The notes beneath the pieces were generated by a model. The model was not told the DNA's origin, did no database searches, and saw only the letters and a program-made list of their open reading frames with translations. From assembly GCA_017626655.1 (NCBI GenBank), contig JAGAIH010000338.1:1-9297 (forward strand): 9,297 bases of DNA, given 5' to 3'. Position 1 is the stretch's first letter. The number at the start of each line of letters is the position of its first letter. This DNA comes from Clostridia bacterium (GTDB lineage: Bacteria > Bacillota_A > Clostridia > Oscillospirales > CAG-272). Positions 1 to 6,135 of this stretch are shown here, piece after piece. The position numbers were made by a program, and so were the translations under genes.

Positions 1-465
1 CCATGCCCAGGGCCTTGGCGGCCTCGTCGGGGGTGGTGGCGGTGAGGTCGGCCTTCCCGGCCAGGGCGCCCAGCTTGGCGGCGTCCAGGGTGATCGTGCC
101 GTCGGGGTTCTTGGTCACGATGCCGTCGCCGCCCGCCTTCAGCTCGCCGTTTTGGTAGTACTTGACACCGCCGTCGGTGACGGCCAGGGTCTTGCGGCTG
201 CCCAAGACCTCTTTAATGCGGTTCGCGGTGGCGTACTTGGCGTAGTCGGGGAGCTTGGACGCGGGAACTTCACCGAGGAGACGGTGGGAGCCTCGGTCTC
301 GGTCTCGGGCTCGGTGGGGGCTTCGGTACCGCCCACGGTCTCAATGGTGTCGGGGAGGGCGGTGGTCTCGTCGGGCTTGTCCCCCTGGTTGCAGGCGGCG
401 GTGGCCAGCAGGGCCAGCAGGAGAAGGGCGGCGGCGAGGAGGCGGATGAGTTGGATTCGTTTCAT
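1..465 (-). pseudogene. Putative secreted lipoprotein, frame broken, 3' end outside window
   Basis: An ATG at 465 follows an AAAGG Shine-Dalgarno sequence nine bases upstream. It opens a typical lipoprotein N-terminus: MKR, a hydrophobic Leu/Ala stretch over residues 9-24, and Cys25 in the context LLATAAC. This lipobox is imperfect, because position -3 is Thr. A Thr/Glu/Pro-rich linker follows (residues about 40-63, including TEAPTEPETETEAPT), as expected for a cell-surface tether. Near 259-285 the original frame turns into Pro/Ser/Arg-rich sequence and stops at 139. A different frame, with codons starting at 259, reads on to the window edge as sensible protein, beginning SKLPDYAKYATANRIKEVLG and continuing through YYQNGELKAGGDG to DEAAKALGM. 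One missing base (or two extra) explains this. The NG...ALG pattern faintly recalls copper-amine-oxidase-N-like stalk domains, but I cannot assign a family. It lies 47 bp after the DUF1643 gene and may belong to the same transcript. A sequencing or assembly error is as likely as a true pseudogene. Confidence 0.6.
259..285 (-). other. Apparent frameshift zone in the lipoprotein gene
   Basis: On the minus strand the upstream frame (codons in phase with 465) reads TEAPTVSSV up to about 271. The downstream frame (codons in phase with 259) reads VPASKLPDY. The phases differ by 206 bases, so one base is missing relative to an intact gene. No long homopolymer and no X-XXY-YYZ slippery heptamer is present, so programmed -1 frameshifting is not supported. 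The exact lesion cannot be placed without a homologue. Confidence 0.6.
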
Positions 466-512
466 GACATTTTTCCTTTCATGGGAGGATGGGGGGTCAC
501 TAACGGATGGGA

Positions 513-1130
513 TCAGGCAAGGGTACTCAGGTAGGCGGGGGTATCGAAGGGTTCGAGGGGGGTATTGCTTTTCAGATACAAGGGGTGGTGGGGGTGACCC
601 TTCACCGAAATGGGACCCGCGTGGTACCAGACGGCTCCCGCGGCGTTTCCCAGCTCCACCATCTCGCGGACGCAATCGGCGAGGTAGGGGCGTTTCTCAA
701 TGATGGCTCCCCAGGCCGCCCAGACGGCGGGCTTCTCCCCCGCTATGGAGAGGAGGTAGGCAAAGGCCTTCATGTTCTCGGCGTGGAGCCACTCGTTGCG
801 CTCACGCTCCATATCGTCGGGGCGGGTGGCGCGCTGGGCGTAGACGTTGAACATGAGGAAGGAATCGTAGCCGTTGGCCAGGGCGATGCGCTGGGCGGAC
901 TTGAGGGTGGGGTCAAGGTTATTGGGGGCGGCGGTGGAGGGGTTGATGCCCACGCAGATGACGGGGTGCTTCCCTCTCGTGCCCAGTATGTACCGGTACT
1001 CGTCGTAGCGGTTGGGGACGTAGAGCCAGTCGTTCACTTCATAGTCAGGGTGGGGGAGGAGGGCTTGGGTGAGGGCGTCCTCAAAGGGGAGGACGTCGAT
1101 GTAGGTGGTGGGGGAGGTGGGGATGTGCAT
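513..1130 (-). CDS. DUF1643 family protein, function unknown
   Basis: A complete 205-aa protein with the hallmarks of the DUF1643 family: GINPSTA at residues 61-67, DPT at 73-75, FNVYAQRAT at 94-102, a WAAWG segment at 137-141 and the C-terminal GHPHHPLYL at 178-186. The family occurs in bacteria, archaea and some phages, and I know of no established biochemical function. It has no signal peptide or membrane segment, so it is probably cytoplasmic. The ATG at 1130 is supported by AAGGAG at 1137-1142, six bases upstream. That sequence overlaps the TAA of the preceding 81-aa gene, which indicates translational coupling. The GxNPS motif resembles the GxNPG motif of MUG-type uracil-DNA glycosylases. 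I treat that only as a hypothesis worth a structure comparison. Family call fairly sure, role unknown. Confidence 0.87.
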   Translation of the reverse strand: MHIPTSPTTYIDVLPFEDALTQALLPHPDYEVNDWLYVPNRYDEYRYILGTRGKHPVICVGINPSTAAPNNLDPTLKSAQRIALANGYDSFLMFNVYAQRATRPDDMERERNEWLHAENMKAFAYLLSIAGEKPAVWAAWGAIIEKRPYLADCVREMVELGNAAGAVWYHAGPISVKGHPHHPLYLKSNTPLEPFDTPAYLSTLA

Positions 1131-1136
1131 GGGGAT

Positions 1137-1142
1137 CTCCTT
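1137..1142 (-). promoter_or_regulatory. Shine-Dalgarno of DUF1643 gene overlapping upstream stop codon
   Basis: The minus strand reads TAAGGAG followed by ATCCCC and ATG. The AAGGAG sequence shares two bases with the TAA stop (1141-1143) of the 81-aa gene and lies six bases before the start at 1130. This fixes the start codon and suggests terminating ribosomes can reinitiate directly. Confidence 0.8.
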
Positions 1143-1386
1143 ACTTTCTGCGGAACATGACTGTTTTTTGTGTCAGATTGATATGACAGGCTTTATACCC
1201 TACCTTCAACCAAACACTATGGGAATGCTCTTCATCGCTCTCCCACCATGCATTATGCTTATAGGCAGAGGCAGGAAGTGTTTTTTCAATGATCTCTTCA
1301 ACTTGATCAAATGTCAATGTAATCTCATCGTATCCGCAATTTTGCAGATAGACAGCCAATTTCAGATAATCTTCCTTGCGATTCAT
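1141..1386 (-). CDS. Small DUF7662-type protein, function unknown
   Basis: A complete 81-aa protein. It matches the pattern I associate with DUF7662 domain proteins: an N-terminal YLKLAVYL helix (residues 7-14), ITLTFDQVEEII (22-33), LPASAYKHNAWWESD (37-51), a VWLKVGY segment (58-64) and a closing VMFRR (76-80). Family members are short soluble proteins of unknown function, often encoded near accessory genes. The ATG at 1386 has a strong AGGAGG six bases upstream. By my hand count the gene is 97/246 GC (39 %), far below the roughly 60 % of neighbouring polC, and it uses AT-ending codons. That points to relatively recent acquisition. It is nevertheless fitted exactly into the run, with 10-bp gaps on both sides. 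No catalytic residues can be named. The family name rests on remembered motifs, without a profile search. Confidence 0.8.
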   Translation of the reverse strand: MNRKEDYLKLAVYLQNCGYDEITLTFDQVEEIIEKTLPASAYKHNAWWESDEEHSHSVWLKVGYKACHINLTQKTVMFRRK

Positions 1387-1392
1387 CTCAAA

Positions 1393-1398
1393 CCTCCT
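1393..1398 (-). promoter_or_regulatory. Shine-Dalgarno of 81-aa gene overlapping polC stop codon
   Basis: The minus strand reads TAGGAGG, TTTGAG, ATG. The AGGAGG consensus shares two bases with the TAG stop of polC (1397-1399) and lies six bases from the start at 1386. The geometry is the same as at the next junction (1131-1143). Confidence 0.85.
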
Positions 1399-4300
1399 AA
1401 AACTGCATTGTCATCTGATCCGTCTCATTCACCCCGTCCAGCACATGATTCTGCCGCAAGATATCCACCACGGCGGATGTGAGCTTGGCGCGGGTCTTGA
1501 GATCCTCGATGGAGAAGAAGGGCTCCTGCTCTCTTGCGGCCACGATGTTGGCGGCGGCGTTCTCGCCCAGGCCCGCCAGGGCCGAGAAGGGGAGGCGGAT
1601 CTTGCCGTTCTCGGGGACGTACTCGTCGGCGGTGGACTTGTCCAGGTCCACGGGGAGGAAGCCGATGCCTCTCGCGTAGGCCTCGTTGACCAGCTGGAGG
1701 ACGGGGAGGCTCTGGGTCTCCTTGGGGGAGGCCTCGTTCTTCTGGGAGCGCTTGTCGATATCGGCGATGTAGTCGGCCACCGCCTTCTTGCCCCTCATGA
1801 CCAGGGCGCCGTCAAAGCCCAGGGGCTGGACGGTGAACATGGCGCAGTAGAAGGCCAGGGGGATATGCACCTTGTACCAGCCCAGTCGGATGGCCGACAT
1901 ATCGTAGGCGGCGGCGTGGGCCTTGGGGAACATGTACTTGATCTTTTTACAGGAGGCGATGTACCAATCGGGGACGCCCACCTCCCGCATCTCGGCCTCA
2001 TACTCGGGGGTCAGGCCCTTGCCCTTTCGCACCATTTCCATGATCTTGAAGGCATGGGACTTCTCCACACCGTAGCGGATGAGAGCCAGCATGATATCGT
2101 CTCTCGTTCCGATAACCTGGGAAATGTTGCAGGTTCCGTTGGCGATCAGCTCCTGGGCGTTGCCCGTCCAGACGTCGGTGCCGTGGGATAGACCCGAGAT
2201 CTGGAGCAGATCCGAGAAGGTCTGGGGCTTACACTCCTCCAGCATCTTGATGACGAAGCGGGTGCCCAGCTCGGGAAGACCCAGGGTGCCCAGGGTACAG
2301 CCGATGTCCTCGGGGGAGGCGCCCAGGGGCTTGGTGCCCAGGAACAGCTCGTAGATGGAGCGATCGTTCATGGGCACGTCCAGGACCGAGGTATCGGAGT
2401 ATTTCTCCAGGTACTTGTATTTCGTCGGCATATCGTGTCCCAGCTCGTCCAGCTTCAAAAGGGTATCGTGGAGGTACTCGAAGGTGAAATGGGTGGTGAC
2501 GATATCCGAGTTGGGATCGTCGGCGGGGTGCTGGACGGGGCAGAAATCGTAGATCTCCAGATGCTTGGGGACCACCACGATACCGCCGGGGTGCTGGCCT
2601 GTTGTGCGCTTGACGCCGACACAGTGGGCCGAGAGGCGGTTGACCTCGGCGCGGTTAACGCTGATCTTCTTGTCCTCCAGGTACTTCATGACGAAGCCGA
2701 AGGCGGTCTTCTCCGCCACGCCGCCGATGGTCCCCGCGCGGAAGACGTTCTCGGCGCCGAACAGCTCCTCGGTGTATTTATGGACTTTACCTTGGACTTC
2801 ACCCGAGAAGTTCAGGTCGATATCGGGGGATTTGTCTCCGTAGAAGCCCAGGAAGGTCTCGAAGGGGATATCGTGGCCGTCGTAGTTGAGCTTGCGGCCG
2901 CAGTTGGGGCAAATCTTGTCGGGGAGGTCGAAGCCCGAGAAGACACCGATCTTTTTGGCGGTCTCGAAATCCGAATATTTACAGTCGGGGCACCAGTAGT
3001 GGGGGGGCAGGGGGTTGACCTCGGAGATGCCCGCCAGGTTGGCCACGACGGATGAGCCGACGGAGCCGCGGGAGCCGACGAGGTAGCCTTGGGACTCGGA
3101 ATAGGCCACCAGCTTCTGGGCGATCATGTACAGCACCGCGAAGCCGTTTTTAATAATGGAAGGAAGCTCGCGCTCCAGGCGGTCCTTGACGATCTCGGGA
3201 AGGGGGTCGCCGTAGCGGGACTTGGCGGTCTCGTAGCAGATGCGCTCCAGATCCTCGTTGGCACCCTCCATTTCGGGGTTAAAGGTACCCTTGGGGAAGG
3301 GGCGGATGCCGTCCTCGATCATGTCGGCGATCATGTTGGTGTTGGTGACCACCACCTCGAAGGCCTTTTCCTCACCCAGGTAGGCGAATTCCTCCAGCAT
3401 TTCCTCGGTGGTGCGGAGGTAGAGGCCGCTGTCCTTGTCGAAGTCCTTGAACTTCATGCCCGCCTGGAGGATCTTACGGTAGACGTCATCCTCGGGGTTG
3501 AGGAAGTGGGCGTCGCAGGTGGCCACCACGGGCTTGCCGTATTTTTCGCCCAGGGCTACCACCTTGCGGTTGAGGTCGCGGAGCTCCTCGTCGTCCTTGA
3601 ACTTGCCCTCGGCGATCATGAAGCGGTTGTTGACGATGGGCTGGATCTCCAGGTAGTCGTAGAACTTGACGATCTCGGCGATATCCGCGTCGGGGCGGTT
3701 GTCGATGATGGCCCGCATCAGCTCTCCCGCCTCGCAGGCCGAGCCGATGATGAGGCCCTCTCGGTGCTTCTCCAGCTCGGTCTTGGGGATGCGGGGGTTG
3801 CGGCGGTAGTATTTTAAGTAGCTGTAGGAAACTAACTTGTAGAGATTCTTCAGTCCCGTGGGGTTCTTGACCAGGATCACCTGGTGGTAGGGACGGAGCT
3901 TTAAGGGGTCGGTCTTCTCGGCCATCTCGCTGACCAGCTTCTCAAAGGTACGGACGTCCTGCTCGTCCAGGTCACGGAGCATACAGAAGTAGATGGCGGC
4001 CAGCATGGCGGCGTCGTCGCAGGCGCGGTGGTGGTTGAAGTCGCCCAGCTCGTAGTGGGTCGCCACGGTGTCCAGCTTGTGGTTTTTGAGGTCGGGGAGG
4101 AGGAAGCGGGCCAGGGCCAGGGTGTCCAGGTAAGGGTTCTTGAATTCCATTCCCTGTCGGACGGCGGCGGCGCGGATGAAGCCCGTGTCGAAGTCGGCGT
4201 TATGGGCGATCAGGAGCATCTCCCCGCCCGTATCGCTTCTCTTGCCCACGAAGTCGAAGAAGGCCTTCAGAGCCTCGGCCTCGGAGGGGGCATCCTTCAC

Positions 4301-5860
4301 CATATCGTCGGTGATGCCCGTGAGCTTGATAATCTCCTCGGGAATGGGCGTTTCGGGGTTGACGAAGGTATTGAAGGTATCCAGGACTTGTCCGTCCTTG
4401 ATCTTCACCGCGCCGATCTCGGTCATGCGGCAGTTCTGGACCGAAAGGCCCGTGGTCTCGATATCGAAGACCACCGCTTCCCCGCTCATGTGGCCGGGGC
4501 ACTCGCCGTAGAGGGCGGAGGCGGTGTTGTTGACGAAGTAGGCCTCCATGCCCCAGATGACCTTCTGGCCGATCTTCTCGGCGGTAAGCATGGCGTCCTG
4601 GTAGGCCTGGACGTTGCCGTGGTCGGTGATGGCGATGGCCTTATGCCCCCACTTGTTGGCCTGCTTGACCAGGTCCGAGGGGGGGATGACGGCGTCCATG
4701 GAGGACATTTGGGTATGGACGTGCAGCTCCACCCGCTTCTGCTCGGCCTTGTCCTTGCGGGCAGAGCGGCTGATCTTGGCGATGGCGTTGTGGTGGAAGA
4801 GGAGGTCTGGGCCTTCGGTCTTATCTCTTCGCATTTCCCGCTTGGTGTAGCCCCGCATGGCCACCACGGCGCCGTTGGATACCACCTTACAGATCTCGTC
4901 GGCGTCCTCGGGCAGGACACCGCTGCACCGCACCTCCAGGGAGGCGGAATTATCGGTGATGTCGAAGGTAATATTGAACTTGTCGCCCTGGCGGGTAGGC
5001 TCCTTGGTAAATCCAAAGACCTCGCCCAGCACCACGATATTCCGCATGGGCTTGTCGATGGCGGACAGGGGGGTGGGGATGATATCGAACTCACCGCCCA
5101 CGGCGAACTCGGGCTGGGAAATATCGAAGTCCATGAAGCCGATCTTGACCCGACCGTTCTCCACGACGGGGGTCTGCACCGCGCCGCTTCCCTCGCCGTA
5201 GAGGGTCTGGACACGGGGGAGGATCTCCACAGGCTCGGCGGGCTTGGCGGGCTGCTGACCCTGCTGCTCGGCGGCTCTGCGCTCGGCCACCGACAGGGAA
5301 TACTGACGGTCGGCCTCGGCGATCTGGCGGTCCATGGCGGCTAGCCGATCGGCCTGGCTCTGCTCCATCATCTCCTCGCTGAAGTCCTCGGCGATCTCGA
5401 TGCTGACCGTGATATCCAAGCCGAATTCGCTATGCAGGATGCGCCCCATGATATCGGGGGTGTGGGCGTTGCGGATGAGACTTATGCCGGCATCGGAAAA
5501 AGGGATGCGGATGATGAGGGTATTTTCCTTCAGCTCGTAGCGGTAGGTACGGAAAAAACCCCGCGCCACAATACCGACACGCTCGGTCTCCTTGAGGAGC
5601 TCGGGGACGTAGTCGGCGGTAAACAGCTCTGCGGGGTAGTGGGGGAGGAATTTGACGTAGTTCAACTCGTAGGCCTCGGCGACCTGCTCCTCGATACGGT
5701 ACAGCTCCTCCTTCTCCACCAGGCGGGGAAAGGACAGCTCCATCTGGAGGGCGCGGTTCGCCTTATCGGCACGGGTCACGGGGTTCTGCGCCTGCTCCAG
5801 AATGGCGCGGGCGGTGGAGTCGGGGGTATAGCGGTTGAGTATTTCCAGTACGGTCTTCAT
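1397..5860 (-). CDS. polC: DNA polymerase III PolC-type alpha subunit
   Basis: Replicative DNA polymerase of low-GC Gram-positive type, acting at the replication fork with the beta clamp, with built-in 3'-5' proofreading. It has 1487 aa, slightly longer than the B. subtilis enzyme (about 1437). Layout: N-terminal domain (1-160), charged Gln/Ala-rich linker (about 160-210), OB-fold (about 265-365), first PHP segment (ELHVHT, H380/H382; TDHG at 412-415), and inserted DEDD exonuclease. Exonuclease residues are D466/E468 in FDIETTG, HNADFD at 553-558 and H611/D616. The second PHP segment includes CDAH (782-785). The polymerase core contains GSRGSVGSS (929-937), zinc-binding CPDC/CPNC (C957, C960, C984, C987), catalytic D1013/D1015 in PDIDLNFS, GQHPGG (1088-1093) and D1138 in KLDELGHD. 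All expected catalytic residues are present. The start at 5860 has only a weak ribosome site (GAAAGAG, ten bases upstream). The gene follows a 275-bp repeat-bearing gap after ispG and is coupled to two small genes downstream. Confidence 0.98.
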   Translation of the reverse strand: MKTVLEILNRYTPDSTARAILEQAQNPVTRADKANRALQMELSFPRLVEKEELYRIEEQVAEAYELNYVKFLPHYPAELFTADYVPELLKETERVGIVARGFFRTYRYELKENTLIIRIPFSDAGISLIRNAHTPDIMGRILHSEFGLDITVSIEIAEDFSEEMMEQSQADRLAAMDRQIAEADRQYSLSVAERRAAEQQGQQPAKPAEPVEILPRVQTLYGEGSGAVQTPVVENGRVKIGFMDFDISQPEFAVGGEFDIIPTPLSAIDKPMRNIVVLGEVFGFTKEPTRQGDKFNITFDITDNSASLEVRCSGVLPEDADEICKVVSNGAVVAMRGYTKREMRRDKTEGPDLLFHHNAIAKISRSARKDKAEQKRVELHVHTQMSSMDAVIPPSDLVKQANKWGHKAIAITDHGNVQAYQDAMLTAEKIGQKVIWGMEAYFVNNTASALYGECPGHMSGEAVVFDIETTGLSVQNCRMTEIGAVKIKDGQVLDTFNTFVNPETPIPEEIIKLTGITDDMVKDAPSEAEALKAFFDFVGKRSDTGGEMLLIAHNADFDTGFIRAAAVRQGMEFKNPYLDTLALARFLLPDLKNHKLDTVATHYELGDFNHHRACDDAAMLAAIYFCMLRDLDEQDVRTFEKLVSEMAEKTDPLKLRPYHQVILVKNPTGLKNLYKLVSYSYLKYYRRNPRIPKTELEKHREGLIIGSACEAGELMRAIIDNRPDADIAEIVKFYDYLEIQPIVNNRFMIAEGKFKDDEELRDLNRKVVALGEKYGKPVVATCDAHFLNPEDDVYRKILQAGMKFKDFDKDSGLYLRTTEEMLEEFAYLGEEKAFEVVVTNTNMIADMIEDGIRPFPKGTFNPEMEGANEDLERICYETAKSRYGDPLPEIVKDRLERELPSIIKNGFAVLYMIAQKLVAYSESQGYLVGSRGSVGSSVVANLAGISEVNPLPPHYWCPDCKYSDFETAKKIGVFSGFDLPDKICPNCGRKLNYDGHDIPFETFLGFYGDKSPDIDLNFSGEVQGKVHKYTEELFGAENVFRAGTIGGVAEKTAFGFVMKYLEDKKISVNRAEVNRLSAHCVGVKRTTGQHPGGIVVVPKHLEIYDFCPVQHPADDPNSDIVTTHFTFEYLHDTLLKLDELGHDMPTKYKYLEKYSDTSVLDVPMNDRSIYELFLGTKPLGASPEDIGCTLGTLGLPELGTRFVIKMLEECKPQTFSDLLQISGLSHGTDVWTGNAQELIANGTCNISQVIGTRDDIMLALIRYGVEKSHAFKIMEMVRKGKGLTPEYEAEMREVGVPDWYIASCKKIKYMFPKAHAAAYDMSAIRLGWYKVHIPLAFYCAMFTVQPLGFDGALVMRGKKAVADYIADIDKRSQKNEASPKETQSLPVLQLVNEAYARGIGFLPVDLDKSTADEYVPENGKIRLPFSALAGLGENAAANIVAAREQEPFFSIEDLKTRAKLTSAVVDILRQNHVLDGVNETDQMTMQF

Positions 5861-6135
5861 AGTCGTAATTCTCTTTCTTTTTTGCGGGGGGTGGCGTCCC
5901 GCGGGTTTGTTTTAAATGTTTGGTTTGTTGATTACAAATTTGGGTTTGGCGGAGCGATAAACCCAATAATGAATGATGAATAATGAATAATGAAGAATGA
6001 ATAATTGAGGACGGAAACCTTCGGTTTCCCGCATTTTTATCAAATCAATGGAGAGATCCGTAGGATCTCAACCGAAATTATTCATTATTCATTAGCCGCT
6101 TGCGGCGACTTCATTATTCATTATTCATTAGCAGT
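5861..6135. other. AT-rich ispG-polC intergenic region
   Basis: No gene is visible here. The ispG-proximal part (5965-6131) is a composite palindromic repeat listed separately. The polC-proximal part holds three things on the minus strand. First, an inverted repeat TGGGTTT/AAACCCA (5941-5947 with 5959-5965, 11-nt loop). Second, a five-pair GCGGG/CCCGC hairpin (5898-5902 with 5884-5888). Third, the purine-rich weak ribosome site before polC (5871-5877). The best promoter-like pair, TTGTAA (5932-5937) and TTTAAA (5911-5916), has only a 15-nt spacer and is not convincing. No hairpin on the minus strand is followed by a clear T-run, so a terminator for the dxr-rseP-ispG run is not identified. Confidence 0.7.
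5965..6131. repeat. Composite palindromic repeat with AATGAATAAT arms and three hairpins
   Basis: On the plus strand a left arm (5965-6006) is built from AATAATGA/AATGAATAAT units. Hairpin A follows (GGAAACC-TTC-GGTTTCC, 6013-6029), then hairpin B (GAGATCC-GTA-GGATCTC, 6053-6069). Right arm 1 (6076-6095), hairpin C (GCCGC-TT-GCGGC, 6095-6106) and right arm 2 (6110-6131) complete it. Right arms 1 and 2 share an exact 19-nt direct repeat (6077-6095 and 6113-6131). Sixteen bases of it (6077-6092, 6113-6128) occur inverted at 5976-5991. AATGAATAATT at 5996-6006 pairs with 6076-6086, and TTGAG/CTCAA (6005-6009 with 6067-6071) extends the fold. It resembles the AT-rich dispersed intergenic repeats seen in many clostridial genomes. 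That is inference, since copy number cannot be judged from one window. Confidence 0.75.

Noticed and set aside
259..285. Programmed -1 ribosomal frameshift in the lipoprotein gene
   Set aside because: There is no slippery heptamer and no obvious downstream stimulatory structure. A simple indel is the more economical explanation.
466..675. Upstream extension of the lipoprotein frame to an ATG at 675
   Set aside because: It overlaps the DUF1643 gene and encodes low-quality Arg/Pro-rich sequence. The signal peptide and Shine-Dalgarno place the real start at 465.
4028..5344. A 438-codon plus-strand open frame opposite polC, with similar ones at 1376-2191 and 3089-3817
   Set aside because: They share the composition of antisense shadows of a GC-rich gene, and polC on the minus strand explains the sequence completely.
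5911..5937. TTGTAA / TTTAAA as a sigma-A promoter for polC
   Set aside because: Both boxes are poor matches, and the spacer is 15 nt rather than about 17. In AT-rich intergenic DNA such pairs arise by chance.
6013..6029. GGAAACC/GGTTTCC hairpin as an intrinsic terminator of the dxr-rseP-ispG run
   Set aside because: On the minus strand it is followed by GTCCTCAATT with no T-run. The nearby T-run (6034-6038) would suit only plus-strand transcription, and no plus-strand gene precedes it.
5965..6131. CRISPR-like array
   Set aside because: The repeated units are short, AT-rich and irregularly spaced, occur in both orientations, and lack unique spacers of constant length.
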